Shown here piece after piece: positions 1 through 11,712 of a DNA stretch of 64,000 bases. Each line of letters starts with the position of its first letter. The first letter of the stretch is position 1. This DNA comes from Polytrichum commune. Lineage: Eukaryota > Streptophyta > Polytrichopsida > Polytrichales > Polytrichaceae. A model generated the notes under the pieces. That model saw nothing but the letters and a program-made list of their open reading frames with translations. It made no database searches and was not told the origin of the DNA. The translations under genes and the position numbers were made by a program. The stretch is from contig OX485803.1 of assembly GCA_950295325.1 (NCBI GenBank), positions 30,185,554 to 30,249,553 of the forward strand, given 5' to 3'.

Positions 1-1257
1 GACTCGTAAAAGAAGGTAGGATAGGTCCTAAGAACGCAAAACCGTGTTGTTCGACCCTCCCCTTTCCTTCCCTTTTTGGTGTGGTCCTAAAACTGATGCG
101 CCGTGCTAGTTAGAGTGGCCTCCATCACTTGTCCTATGGCAACAACAAGTGTTCCATGCCACTTTCTCTACTTGCCACCTGATGCTTGCAAGATCATTTA
201 CGTGGGTCAATGATGGATAGTGTCCGCCGCACTATATCACATGTGCATCGTAATATTACATGTTTACAAAAGTTACCGTCTCATTATGCAGGGATCGGTG
301 ATGTTTTCCAATAAAATGATTTAGAATTGGAAGCAATAAAGTAGCTTGGAATAGGCATATGACTAAATGAATATAAAAATGATGAGGTTTGCTTTCCACA
401 CCAACTTTACATGCTTGAGAATGTTGGGATTGGTGATGTGGGAACTTGATTTTGTTTGTGTGTGTGTATGTGTGTGTGCCTGCCCTTCAAAATTTTCGGT
501 TCTTCACACCTACCAAGGGGGTGTGGTAAAAACATGCCCCTCCCAAGCTTGTTGTTGATTTGTTCCAACTAGATCCTACTGCACTAAACATGGGTTTATA
601 ATCCCTAGTTGAGTGTGCAATCTAGCTTTAAATAAGAAGGCTCTACAATGTTTACCAACATTTTCGCTCCCCTTGCGGTAAGTACACTAACTAGTCCTAT
701 TTCTGTGGGCCACAATAATTTTCTAGAACCCACGCTACTTCTCAAATGAAAGTTAATGTGGGGCCCATGTGGACCACACTAATTTTCAACCCATGCTAGA
801 CTTCTACTAGAAAACTAACGTTAATTGTTATTATGGAAGATCATCGTGGGTGATTATTTTATTTTCTTACTTTTGTCCTATAACTTATTTTGATTGTGTC
901 GGTCAACAGTCGTCACAAAGACTTAGGGGAAGACCAAGAGATCTTAAACCCACATTAATTTCACCTTGACTATAAAATTAGTGTGGCCCACACTAGTTAT
1001 TTCCACGTTAATTTTCCACCACACTATTAAGTGAATGTGTCACGAAAGTTTACCCGGCATTAAGTTCCTTTGCCCAACGTAGAGTGTGCAAGGAAGTTGG
1101 AGAAAAGGTGTGTACTGGGCATGCAGTCAGTCATATATTAAGTTATTTAGTGACAGTTCGTTAATTGAACCACCAGAGACTTGGGAGCAAACATTGGAGT
1201 GGTTTGAATGTTTGTTGTTGTAAGCCCTCCCAAGGTATATAATGTACATACTTACCG
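1..1257. other. intergenic DNA, no gene seen
   Basis: No reading frame here looks like a protein gene. A GT-rich microsatellite lies at about 455-478. At 980-994 is an odd-length palindrome of the form AGTGTGG-C-CCACACT, which recurs elsewhere in the window. The rest is AT-rich non-coding sequence, probably old repeat debris. Confidence 0.7.
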
Positions 1258-1282
1258 ATGATATATTCCAAGCCTGGAGAGA

Positions 1283-1640
1283 TAAGGCACGTGGGTGTTA
1301 TTTGGCTCCCTTTTTCATGTTCTCCAACTTCTTTCGATTATATTTGCATCAACACGATGAAACATCTGTTAAAACTGGATTGAAAATTGGACTTCTCCTC
1401 ATTTAGTTTAACGTTATCGGAAGTGCATGTTTGTTGATTTCTTAACTTGATACATAGGTCATACCAGTTGTGTTCATTATTGAGTGTTGGGGTAGTTATC
1501 AATATTTGAAGACATAGTCCAATCCCATTTATGCAATGTCTTTTATGGTGTTTGCTCTTTGATACTCATTGAACCACATATCATTTAAATCTAGGGGGTT
1601 CAATTAAGAGAATGAGCAACTTAAGACCCATCTACCTTAT
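1283..1640. mobile_element. MITE-like element, TAAGG...CCTTA ends
   Basis: The left end reads TAAGGCACGTGGGTGTTATT and the reverse complement of the right end reads TAAGGTAGATGGG, so the ends are short imperfect inverted repeats. The interior is similar to elements at 28026-28732 and 42549-42909 (shared blocks about a GTGTTATTTGG start, a GTTTGTTGATT stretch and a TAGTCCAAT stretch). It has no coding capacity. A 27-bp direct repeat with one mismatch flanks it (1258-1284 and 1655-1681), which is long for a DNA transposon target duplication. The class of transposase that would move it is not clear. Confidence 0.6.
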
Positions 1641-1704
1641 GTTAATACTCACTAATGATATATTCCTAGCCTGGAGAGATACACTAAGAGGTTGCAAGAA
1701 GAAT

Positions 1705-1705
<1 letters not shown>

Positions 1706-1736
<31 letters not shown>
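1706..1736. repeat. (TCTA)n microsatellite
   Basis: About seven uninterrupted TCTA units follow the right-hand flanking repeat of the 1283-1640 element. Confidence 0.95.
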
Positions 1737-1740
1737 ATTC

Positions 1741-4036
1741 GCAACTTGGATGAACAAACATAAAACTGTTGCTTCCAAATTTTTTGCATATATAAGAGAC
1801 CCAAAACAAATCCAAAGTGATGATCAAGCACACCAACAAAAATTAATTCAACCAAGGAACATAAACGTCAAGAGCATATGAATTTAGTGATGGAGTCAAG
1901 TTGGAAATCTATTGAAGAATTCTCAAAGTGTTGTCAATTGAATCCTTAAATCAAACTTCTTTCATATATGTACATTTCAACCTCTAATGTGAAGAACACA
2001 TGCGCTAGGAACCACTTAACACTTACGCGTGCAAGACACCCAATCTAGGCCTCTCCATGCACATAAACATGTGTTTTGAGCTACACGTTTCCATGTATGG
2101 TTCATCATGTCAAAAGTGTCACTGTCTAAAATCTATTTGTTTTTCACACAAAACAATTTAATTGGTTGAATTCCTTGACATTAGTGAAGATTTAAGTTCA
2201 AACATGCCTTGAGTGGTTGCGGATGCAAATGCATATGTTGTATTTTGACTATCAATGTCAAGTATGAGCATATTTTATTCCTCTTCTTGACATATGTAAC
2301 TACATTGAATAAGATTTCAAACCCATAAACAAATAAACTATGCTTTCTAAACATGGCAAGGCCCATATGAATTGTGTGTATGGCCATGCAATCAGACCCA
2401 ACGTTCTTTAAGGGTTAACACTACATTCTTTCTTCTCTTTAGTGTGGAAATTGAAATGTCGTGGGTGGGGTTTGTGTCATTCAAGCATAGGGGTTTCAAA
2501 GCAATTGTCAGAAGAATGAATACCTCCTAATACGTAGATGGAAGATGATTGTTATGGTAAAAATTTTTTTTTGTAATAATGAACCTCGCACTAAAAAGAA
2601 GAAAGAGTCTATGTTTGAAGAAGGACTATTTACCTTAGGTAAGGCTTGATAACTCCTACAAGAAGACATGCAATGTTGAGTTGTGAGTTAAACCCAAGTG
2701 TTGTGGAGTGGGTTCAATTAGGGTCTAGTTTCACATCTATTTTGGCACCCTTCATGAATTCTAAAAGGCAAGAATCATCCCTTATGTTCCCACAATTATA
2801 ATTACGTTAGGTTTGGATATCCATGCATCAAAGCATTTTTGCAAAAATTGCATGGCGATACTTGACCACACAATACAAAGCATACGATCCTTGAGTAATT
2901 GACATGCGTGTCCATAAAATTTTCATTCATCTCCGGATAGCATTTCGTAACTCCGAATCATAACACACACTAATTGGGATAATGAGTGTGGTTTACAACT
3001 TTGATAAGAATACACGAAAAAAGGGTTTAGTCACCCATAACAAAGATTCATATCAGAATACTAAGACCCACTTTTGCAATGAAAGTTGAAGTCAACTCTT
3101 CTAGAATCCTTGTGGAAAACATCCCAGGTGTACTTTCTATTTCCAATCACATGGATGCAAACATTTACCGCTTTGTTGTTCCAAGAAATCTTGGCGTTCG
3201 ATTGGAAGTTGAGTAAGTTCTCAGCCTCCCCCCCACCCCCAACATTATAATTAACACGTTGTTCAAAATGTGTTATACTTAGTGTACTCTCTTCAAATAA
3301 AACTTACAAGGCACTGCTAAATATGATTATTACTATGTAAAACATGGGGTTAGCTGAATTAACCCCCTGATTCAAGATTAAAAACCAAAAATTAAGCTAG
3401 TGAATACAAGTTGAGATGAATCAATCACAAACCTATAGGGAGGCGTGTTTTTACCCCCCGCGCGGGGCCATGTAATGCTTGCTTAGCCCACATAAGCAAC
3501 TCACGAGCCCCACTTGAATGGTGGTGCTTAACTTAGCTACAAAGGGGACATGTTGTGGTAAAAGCAAACCATCTTACCATCCGTTTCTTTTTTCATCCCA
3601 ATCATGCATGAGGGCAAAGAGAGAGCCCCACGGGGCCATAATATAGTGGGGAGCATAGGTACTTTGACCATGTTGACATTCATCCATATCCATACACTTG
3701 CGGGTTGGTAATATATAGAGAGAGAGAAAGCGGGGGGCATGACAAAATAGTGGAGGAAGACCCAGTCTCTAGGGTTGGTTGTTCATGGCGGAAAGGAGAC
3801 GATGAATGAGAGTTGCGGATGGTGGATGGATGGCGTGGATGAGAGGAGAGGAGGGTTTGGCAAGGAGACTAGGTCAAGACATCAAATAGTTTCACAACAG
3901 CCGTCGATCTAAGGGGTTGCATCTGGGCCGTTGGGAGTGGGGATGCTTGTCTTATATAGAAAGGGGATAGCGAGCAATGGGAACATGGGAGCTTGGAGGG
4001 AACACTAAGGAGGGTAGAATGGGTCATCAATCAATT
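1741..4036. other. intergenic DNA, no gene seen
   Basis: Only short, unconvincing reading frames occur. A fragment matching the right end of the TA-flanked MITE family (CACTAATTGGGATAAT) lies near 2970-2995. A 12-bp GC palindrome, CCCCGCGCGGGG, sits at 3456-3467. Nothing else is recognised. Confidence 0.65.
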
Positions 4037-4065
4037 GGGGGGGGGGGGGGGAGGGGGAGGGGAGG
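4037..4065 (+). repeat. G-rich run, potential G-quadruplex
   Basis: A run of 15 G is followed by further blocks of five, four and two G separated by single A bases. This purity on one strand fits intrastrand quadruplex folding. The exact length of such runs is often wrong in assemblies. Confidence 0.85.
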
Positions 4066-4413
4066 CTCCTACTACTATAGTATAGTATTGAATGTATTTG
4101 GGGTCATTTGAACGCTTCAAAGGGGTTGAGGGGGGATATTTTATCCTTTGTTCCAAAGTGGTCGGTCGTCAAGTTCCTTTTGGAACATCTACACTTGTCT
4201 AAATATAGCACTTTCTTCATTTCAAACACAATTCTAGCCCTGCAGGGGAGAATCATCTCCAAGTTCAAGGACTTTTTGCTTCCATATTTACTTACTGTAT
4301 TAACTGGTTCATCCATCCCATGAGCCCCAACCCTCCCCCTTTTGGGGCATCATATTTTGGTTCCCACTAAGTCAGACAATGGAAGGCATAATGGATTAAA
4401 TAATCCAAGCATC

Positions 4414-4454
4414 ATTTCTTTTTTCTTTTCTTTTTTCTTTTCTTTTTTCTTTTA
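4414..4454. repeat. TTTTTTCTTTTC tandem tract
   Basis: A pyrimidine tract of roughly three to four copies of a TTTTTTCTTTTC-like unit. It is a low-complexity repeat with no other visible role. Confidence 0.9.
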
Positions 4455-4836
4455 AGACAAAAGGCCAAAGAGCCAACATTGAAGTAAAAAAGAAGACATG
4501 AAAGCGCGCCCACTTCGAGGGCAGGCGGGGCCCCTCAAACATGTCACACCACCATGTAAGAAGTAACATGAACAAAGAACCCCATCATGGACATCCCATA
4601 AGACCGCCACTGAGGACTACCCCCTTAATCATCATCATCACCAAGCCACCCTCTCCTAACCTAAACTAGTTGTTAAGTTGTTTCCTAAGGGCTCGAAGAA
4701 ATTATCATGGATGAAACATTTACATGAATTCCTACATGGTTAGTCTTAGACTCTGACATGGTTTGGTGGAACGTGCGTCAAGCCCACCTCATTGTATACT
4801 ATCTTGTTGGAAGACGGCACTAAAGCGCATACATAC
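4455..4836. other. intergenic DNA, nothing recognised
   Basis: No coding frame, RNA gene or complete repeat is recognised. It separates the TTTTCT tract from the 4840-5191 MITE. Confidence 0.6.
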
Positions 4837-4839
4837 TTA

Positions 4840-5191
4840 GGGCCATTTCACAGACAAGACCATTGGCTTTAAGATCTTTCATTAGTTGAAAAAGGCCAAG
4901 ACCGTTCAAGTTCACTTCACACTAGAACATGAAAGCCCAAAGGCCGAAAGAAATTATCATGGTTGGAAAAAAATCCACATGAATTTGTACATGGCAGACT
5001 ATGAACAATGTTTCATGGTTTGCCAAAATTTGCATCAAGCCCACCTCTAAGAGGTAACCCCTAAAGCAAATTTTGACATATCATATCACTTTCTACAAAA
5101 ATGGCTCTCATGTTTCCCATGATACGACCTTTGGATGAGATCCAAGGACCCTCCCATGGTCACAACCCTTGGCTTGTGTGTGAAGTGGCCC
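4840..5191. mobile_element. MITE, GGGCCACTTCACAC family
   Basis: The left end is GGGCCATTTCACAGACAAG and the reverse complement of the right end is GGGCCACTTCACACACAAG, a clear terminal inverted repeat. The flanks are TTA on the left and TAA on the right, which suggests a PIF/Harbinger-type TWA target site, although a direct three-base duplication is not perfect. Interior blocks (CATGGATTCCTACATGG-like, CACCTC.AAGAGGTA, CCTTTGGATGAGA) are shared with the copies at 38823, 33174 and 26793. It is non-coding. Confidence 0.7.
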
Positions 5192-5420
5192 TAAGACTTA
5201 TACCTATTTAGTGTGGAACATACAGGTCCTAAAGAATCCACACAAATTCCAAACCTCAAATATGTCCACAATAATTCTATGCTACCACTTTATTGTTTCA
5301 CTTTGATATACCAAACTTCAGCAAGGCAAGAATACAGTTTACTCCCTATGTTTATGAGATATACTTGAAACACTTGTTTGAACAAGAGTAACTTCTACAA
5401 TACTTATATAGGATGTCAAG

Positions 5421-5637
5421 TACACTGATTATCTCAATTAGTGCATGTTATTATTCAGAGTTATGCAGTGCAATAACATCTTACTCAAGAGTTCAATTTT
5501 TACTAACGAAATTCAATAGGTTATTCGGACATTATAGAACATAAATGACTTTGCTTTGTAAAATATTGCATTCTCATTAAACAATTATAGCACGACGTAA
5601 CTAGTAACCCACACTAATTGGGATAATTGGTATAGTA
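5421..5637. mobile_element. TA-flanked foldback MITE, copy A
   Basis: The left end is TACACTGATTATCTCAATTA and the right end, reverse-complemented, is TACTATACCAATTATCCC with the same AATTAGTG block just inside. The two halves pair further in through the GCATGTTATTATTCAGAGTTA region and its partner near 5595-5610. It belongs with 19519-19741 and 20778-21079. TA at both edges suggests a Tc1/mariner-type target site. Confidence 0.6.
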
Positions 5638-5872
5638 AGACCAACATGTTATAAGAGAGAGGGAATTATTGCATACGACCTAGAAATCCATCCAACATAG
5701 AAACTTGACTCCCCCTGTAGGTTTGTGTCTTATTCATCTCAATGACTTGTAACATACTAATTTGCAAAGAGGAGGACCTCTAGTAAGAAGACCCAAAATA
5801 TCCAAGAACACACGAGCACATGACGTCAACCTTCATATTGCTCGTGATGCCTAATTACCAACAATGATATAT

Positions 5873-6075
5873 GCAATTAGGTTGCTTGCGCGAATAGGTT
5901 GCCTCTTCACCCATGCAAACTACCAAGGGTCAACCCGGAACACCAAAAATCAAACCTTTGTTCATTTACTCGTGGAGCAAGAAAAGTAAATATGGTTATT
6001 CTATTTCATCGCCATGGTAGTGAACATTCAAAAAAGTTTGGAATGTTGATACACGAGCATGGGCAACCTAATTGC
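5873..6075. mobile_element. MITE, GCAATTAGGTTG family, copy 1
   Basis: It starts GCAATTAGGTTG and ends CAACCTAATTGC, a perfect 12-bp terminal inverted repeat. Two more copies, 6219-6420 and 62907-63115, are nearly the same length (202-209 bp) and share interior blocks such as ACCCATGCAAA and GGAATGTTGA. It is non-coding. Flanking AT-rich bases give no clear target duplication. Confidence 0.7.
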
Positions 6076-6218
6076 ACATATGAGTGTCGGTAAGTATTCT
6101 ATGGAAAATCATAGGGAGCTCCAATCAACTTGTTTAGAACATTTAGGGCTCATGTCATCGTGTGGAGAAACTATTTGGGAAGGTGGGCACAGGCTTGAAA
6201 GAATCTATGTTGATTTAT

Positions 6219-6420
6219 GCAATTAGGTTGACCTCTCAAATAGGTTGACTCTTTACCCATGCAAATTACCTTGGGCCAAAACCATATCACAAAAAGTTGT
6301 AACTTTGTGTGTTCATTTGCATAGCAACTGCAATTTAAGAAAAATTGCTTTTTGACTATGGTAATTAAAACTCAAAATAGTGTGACATGTCGATAAATTA
6401 GCATGGGTCAACCTAATTGC
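6219..6420. mobile_element. MITE, GCAATTAGGTTG family, copy 2
   Basis: Same termini as the copy at 5873: GCAATTAGGTTGA at the left and TCAACCTAATTGC at the right, here a 13-bp perfect inverted repeat. It lies about 140 bp downstream of copy 1 in the same orientation, so the two may be separate insertions or one local duplication. Confidence 0.7.
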
Positions 6421-6832
6421 AAATGTCATTGACTATGTAGTGAGTTCCAACCGGTGCCAAGCAAGGTTCAAACCGTAAATGTTCCTAATAAGGCTCCTCA
6501 TTCCTTTTGTTCGTTGTGAGATTTTTGTTAAACATGTAAACTACGGAAGGACATCACCTTCAATTTCACTTAAATGAACTCATAAAATCAACATTTCAAC
6601 CCTAGATAAGTAGACCCAAGAGTAAAATTGCCTAAAGAGGAATCTTCGTAAGGTCCCACTTTTTATGCACATCGAGAGCTCCGGCCTTATATGGGTTCAA
6701 CCTTTGTGTCCTTTCAAAGCCCAAGGGCTTTCTTTTGCCATGGAATTACTAGAGGCAACAACGTAACTATGGGCCCCTCACTTGACATGGACATTCCTAT
6801 ATATCTTATGAATAGGTATGTACACTAGAAGA
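6421..6832. other. intergenic DNA, nothing recognised
   Basis: No gene or complete element is recognised between the GCAATTAGG-end MITE and the CACTA-like foldback. Confidence 0.6.
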
Positions 6833-7054
6833 AACTTGTTCATTGCTATCATCCATTGCAACTTGGCCATTGTGACCTATGGCGAGATAAATGCATAAAT
6901 GAAGCATTTTGGTTGTCAACTTAAGGTTTTTGGCTGCGGTTTTTGGATAAAGGCTAACCAAAGCCTTCTGGTTGACAACCAAAATAATTCATTCAAACAT
7001 ATTCTCGCCACGAGTTGCAACGGATAGTTGCAGTGGACAAGTTTTCTTCTAATG
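6833..7054. mobile_element. CACTA-like foldback MITE
   Basis: The left end CACTAGAAGAAACTTGT pairs with the reverse complement of the right end, CATTAGAAGAAAACTTGT. Pairing extends about 100 bp inward through the GGCGAGA and TTTTGGTTGTCAAC blocks, so it is a long hairpin. A CACTA start followed by AGAAGAAA is the usual signature of EnSpm/CACTA elements, which leave 3-bp target duplications. Here the flanks are GTA and GTG, one base different. It is about 222 bp and non-coding. The class assignment is inference from the ends. Confidence 0.65.
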
Positions 7055-7821
7055 GTGGGCAATGCAAGTCCTTTCAAACTTGGCTTTAATGTGAAGAAGA
7101 CTAATGCGTCAAAAGATGAATGGAGCTCTTAAGAGGCCACTGAAGTTTGCGAGTGGATGTAAGATTTCATATCCATGTATATAGCATGTTTATATAATAA
7201 ACAATCTATAGGAATTTGTAGAACATCCAAACCCAAAACATGTCGCCAACGCAAAGTCAATGAACTTGGACTAGTGTTGGAGTAGGAATTTGAACTCCGT
7301 GTTTAGAAATTTAGATTCTTACACAGATATTTGTAATGTACATAGATACATAGATTTACCCATCATGTCATTCAAATTTAGAAAATGTTACCATCAATAG
7401 CTTCCCCGACTTGAAACCTTCAACACTATGACAAACAGATCTTCTCCAATTTCAATATTCTTATCGGACAAGCATAATATTACGTTGTTACGTTCCAAAC
7501 ATGGATTTGGAGTTGGCCACTTAAATTGTGAATAGCATATGTGTGTGGGTGTGTCGTTTTCTTTGGGTGATAACTTGTTGGAATAATCTCGAAAAAGAGC
7601 TCAAACATGGACTCTTCCTTTACTTCATCTTGAGATCATATCTACCACCATCTACCCCTCATATATCCCATGACCAACATTGGTCATAACATTACTCAAA
7701 ATTGGTCACACATCCCATGGACCCAATAATTTACGTGAAATTATACCATCAAAATTCTCAGGAATGTCCCATAAGTTGCACATTCAAGCTTAGTTTATAA
7801 TATTAAGCAACAAACTCCAAA
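7055..7821. other. intergenic DNA, no gene seen
   Basis: AT-rich sequence without a convincing frame. A CATAACATTACTCA motif near 7686 resembles one end of the CATAACATTA foldback family but no partner end is obvious. Confidence 0.6.
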
Positions 7822-7979
7822 CATAACATTATTCAAATCCATAGCAACGTTTTATGGGACTAACAACATTCCACAAAATATTCCCCACCTTCATATTGAA
7901 CGCGAGTCATTTCTTACATCAAATGGTGAGAGAGTTCCCACATACAGGGTGGAAGCAACCCATGCTATATAATGTTATG
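7822..7979. mobile_element. possible CATAACATTA foldback MITE
   Basis: CATAACATTA at the left and TAATGTTATG at the right form a 10-bp terminal inverted repeat 158 bp apart, the same termini and similar size as the elements at 41256-41422 and 63755-63911. The interior shares ATTCAAATCCATA and ACATTCCAC-like blocks with the 41.3-kb copy, but the two arms pair poorly here, so this copy is decayed or partly rearranged. Confidence 0.45.
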
Positions 7980-10280
7980 TTGCATGGCATCATCCTATTT
8001 GTATCGTGTTTCTCAATGCAACGAAAACCCCATATATCTAATCACAACATTAGATTATTATTATCATTTCTTTTAATTCCGAGAAAAAACATCCTTGGAT
8101 GTGAACAAGCCTCTCTATGGATGCAAGGAATTCGTTAACATCCATCAACTTGAAAGAGTAGGTGCTTTGTTTTTTTGATTTTTGAAATTTCTCATCGTAT
8201 ATTCCCACTATACAACACCGGGATGGTGTTCTAGATTCCATGGGATGCAAGACTAGTCCTTGTGGACGGTGGAAGTGTTGTCCATGTATTAAGGGGGGTG
8301 AAGGGGTGGGGATGGTGTGGCCGGCTAATATGACTTGCATGCTCTATACGAGCTTGGACTTAACTTATGGAGTCCAATGATATATATATCATGGGAGACA
8401 AGAGGGGTCCTACTCCATAAGACCTTTCTACACATCGCGGGGGCCGGCGGCCACATCCTTGGTGTCGCTTCTTCACAAACTCCCGAGTGGGTCTGGGCCT
8501 CACCCTTTCTCTTAACTTATCTTTGTGTCGCTTCCGTCACCTAGTACTTCTTTGTTTCCGATACGAGTATGGGGATGGTGTGCCCTTATTCACAACTTGT
8601 TCCTTGTTGCCCATTGAACGGCTATAAAATCTATGAAGGTTGTTCTAAAATCTACTACTCTTATAGATTAGAAAGCCGTCTCAATGGATGGGAACGAGTG
8701 GTAAGACCATACGGTTTATGTAGTGCAAGGGTCAAACTTTTTGGGTGTCTTCTAAAAGTGTTAAGGGTACATAATACCAGGATGAGCCATAACACTAATC
8801 CAAATCAACAAGCAACTCATATTATAGGAAGCAGTGAGAATGCGTATAGAGACGAATTTACTTTACTCAAAAGAAAGAAAGGCCGCTACTACGGATACAA
8901 TGTCTTAGAGCAAATCGTTGTAGTGGGCACTCACTGATGCTACTGTTTGCAAAAGATTGTTGGCCTTTGACATGGCTAAGCTTGCATACACATGTCCCTT
9001 TAGCCATGGTTGCTTAAGGTGGCTCCCATCCTCTCATCGAGATACCCTTATCCTAATCTTGTATTGTGCTTAAGTGATCATCGATTCAAAGTAATTCAAC
9101 GTTTTACCTTGGGTAACTCTAAGAATGAATTTAATTTTTCCGTTAACAAAGAGGAAACAATGCAATGAAGCATGTACTTATAGTTTACATTATAGTTAGT
9201 TTTGTTTGGATGTGTTTAAATTGGAGCGACTTAGCATATGAGAGTTCAATTACCTTCGTTTCTAGAAAGTATTTAATCACAAACAAGAGGAGGAAGACAT
9301 TTTTGTTAAGGTGTAACAATGATGCACTACCAACACATGAGTCCCAAAGCATTGTGTGATTTTTTTTATCTATTTTTCTTTCAAACCTAACATATTCATA
9401 GATTTAATTTTTATTTTAGATTTTTAAGTTTTAAGTCTAGGACTTGCTCTCTGGAAATTGATTATATTCATGTAGTCATGAAGTCCAATGGATCCAACAT
9501 CCGTTTAGATTTACACTACCATTGCAAGAATGAATGATTGAAGACAAGCGCGCCAGCTAAAAGGCCTTGAAATGGTCTACAATTTGGAGGTTATTTTTGT
9601 AATCGATTTGACACCGGAGTTAGCTCTAAAAACTCTAAAAAGTTTTGTGGGCAAAAATAGAATGAAATAATCGATAAGGCTAAGGCATCTATAGTCGACC
9701 ATGTCCAATTACCCGCTTACTAGGGTCATGTAATGCCGACATGGATGAGATCTATACTTTTTAGGCGAACATAGTTAAGGTTTATGTGGTGACGGCTTGT
9801 GTTTGATTACCTTCATAAGAGTTTTGACAACTGTCATAACCAAGCATTAGCATTTAAATGAGCAATTTTTGGTTGACCTATAGATCGACTACATGTTACC
9901 TTAATTTGACCGATTCAAAATTTGTAACAATCTCTACATTCATGAAGAAGGAAATTGCATTCTCCTTAGAATTTGTTCTTCTTTGCAAGGAAAGAAATTC
10001 CCGCTATTACTCCTCCAAAACATATATGAACTCTCTTATTTCATCGTTTATAGATGCCTCAGCCTCAATCTACAAGGCGGGCTTTAAACATACTCATTAA
10101 CATGGTTATATAAGTCCCCCAATCATGTTGACTATTGAGCCTAAGATGGTTACCATATTCTGAACACGTAGTCCAATCCGATTTAACCACATATCGTGTT
10201 CTTAAAACCACACCCAACTACATACCACTCAAACATAAATATCTAGATTATTGTTGTGTTGGAAATAGACACGTCTACAT
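7980..10280. other. intergenic DNA, no convincing gene
   Basis: The longest frame is 122 codons at 8569-8937 on the plus strand. It has no recognisable domain and no supporting neighbours, so I do not call it a gene. The stretch is otherwise AT-rich with short poly-T tracts near 9360. Confidence 0.6.
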
Positions 10281-10534
10281 CAATGCCCAGGGAGATTTTT
10301 GGGCACGATTGGCCACAATCAGTCGAAACCCTAGTGATTCCAAATCCCACCGGTTACATGTTGCGATCATTCAGTTTTTCTTCATTAATTTGAAGTATAT
10401 TCCACAGATTCCTCTTAAATTGATGAACAATTTCCATGAAGCCTTGAACTTCAACAAGTTATTTTCTCAAACTCAACCGGTTCATCTATATATATAACTA
10501 GCGGCCGGCCGGTTGCCCCCCCCCCCGTTCATTG
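10281..10534 (+). mobile_element. hAT-type MITE, CAATG...CATTG family
   Basis: It begins CAATGCCCAGGGAGATTTTT and ends in a C run followed by CGTTCATTG. The interior carries family landmarks: GGAGATTTTTGGGCA, ACCGGTTACATGTTG, TTGAACTTCAAC and AACTCAACCGGTTCAT. The same family occurs at 17732, 37070, 33733 (reverse) and 57186. The copy at 17732 has a perfect 8-bp target duplication, which points to hAT-type mobilisation. The flanks here no longer match well, so this is an older insertion. Confidence 0.65.
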
Positions 10535-11028
10535 CTCTAGTGTATCGACGTGTTGGATTTTGTGACTCAAAAAGAACCAGGATCCTATTACTGTAGTTGG
10601 GTGGGACATGTGTTAGTTAATAACTAAAAAGCCGCTTGAGACGAAGTTAACTGGCCCCCGCCGACGAGGGGCGAACTAAATGCACTCGACATTAAAGAAC
10701 CCATACACATAATAAACATGCTAGTAGTACAATGCAGCATGAAATGGCCGGTAGCTGTCCCTGGCCACGGCTACAATGGATCCCCCAAAATAACAAGGAA
10801 TAGCTAACAAAGTGTTGCATGTTGATTAAGATGTATTTTGGGACTCGAAATCGTAAATGCTAAGTTTTAGAAATCGCTCAATATTGGTCACATCCTATGG
10901 GGCGTCCTTGACATCGATAAGTAGTGTGTTAAGCCGGCGATTAGCCGATTTGGTCAACATAGAATTATGTTGGGAAAGGAAAATCCCATCGGATGTTGGG
11001 GTGGGCGATTTAGCTTTATTGGGCGGTG
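10535..11028. other. intergenic DNA that is the left flank of the hAT element
   Basis: No gene is called. The last few hundred bases have fairly open frames but no recognised domain. The final bases are the left copy of the hAT target duplication (AGTAAGAG, 11029-11036). Confidence 0.6.
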
Positions 11029-11036
11029 AGTAAGAG

Positions 11037-11190
11037 CAGCGTATATGTTTGACAAAGTTTTTGCAAGTTTTTCTCTTTTGACACGCAAAAACTTGCACCA
11101 AAAAAAAAATGCACGTCAATTGACACGCACAATCTAGAAATTGACACGTACTGTGACTTGTGAAGAAAAAAACCACACGTCAATTGACAC
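11037..11190. promoter_or_regulatory. left terminal and subterminal repeats of the hAT element
   Basis: After the terminal repeat there is a dense set of TGACACG/CGTGTCA motifs. The palindrome GTCAATTGAC occurs at 11115-11124 and 11179-11188, and again near the right end at 15165-15174. hAT transposases are known to bind short subterminal motifs of this kind. The exact binding motif here is inferred from recurrence only. Confidence 0.6.
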
Positions 11191-11225
11191 ACTATAAATT
11201 GAAATGACACGTATTACTTGAGTAC

Positions 11226-11231
11226 TATAAA
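11226..11231 (+). promoter_or_regulatory. candidate TATA box for the transposase
   Basis: TATAAA lies about 190 bp inside the left end and upstream of the leader. It is the best-placed TATA-like site between the terminal repeat and the coding frame. The choice rests on position and sequence alone. Confidence 0.35.
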
Positions 11232-11433
11232 GTGCAGCTCAAATATCCGGAAAACATAACCCATAACAGTAGGAGAACTTCCTACACTCACTCACATACT
11301 TAAGTTCAACTTTGCTCTTGCAATTTCCTTTGTAACCGGGAGCTAAGACGGTGATCGGAGAGCGAGACTAACTAGGAACATGGCGAGGCAAATGTTTGTA
11401 TCACCGTGGTGCTTGCACATCCTCCACTCCATA

Positions 11434-11539
11434 TGAGTTTTTTCTTGCTTCCAACAAATGTGAGTTTTTTCTTGCTTCCAACCAATGTGAGTTTTTCTTG
11501 CTTCCAACCAATGTGAGTTTTTCTTGCTTCCAACCAATG
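11434..11539. repeat. four tandem 26-27 bp units in the hAT leader
   Basis: Four adjacent copies of a unit containing TGAGTTTTTTCTTGCTTCCA. The first two units are 27 bp and the last two are 26 bp, differing by one T in the T run and an AACAA/ACCAA change. It lies in the untranslated leader of the transposon. Confidence 0.9.
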
Positions 11540-11712
11540 TGAGGCCAAAATTACCAAGGCGAGTCAATATACTTCAGAGTTTTCTAGAGTCTACATTGCA
11601 TGAGAAGGCAATCATTCAGTTCCCAAGACAAGATATTGTGTTTCTTGTTTTTGGGGAACAATGTCGATTTTCTGTCATGAAATTGTGGTTCTTCGTATTA
11701 TGAAGTAGTTTG

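Noticed and set aside
3456..3467. CCCCGCGCGGGG palindrome as a regulatory site
   Set aside because: A single GC-rich 12-mer with no gene nearby and no recurrence.
8569..8937. 122-codon plus-strand frame
   Set aside because: No recognised domain, no promoter or intron evidence and no neighbours. A frame of this length is expected by chance in 64 kb.
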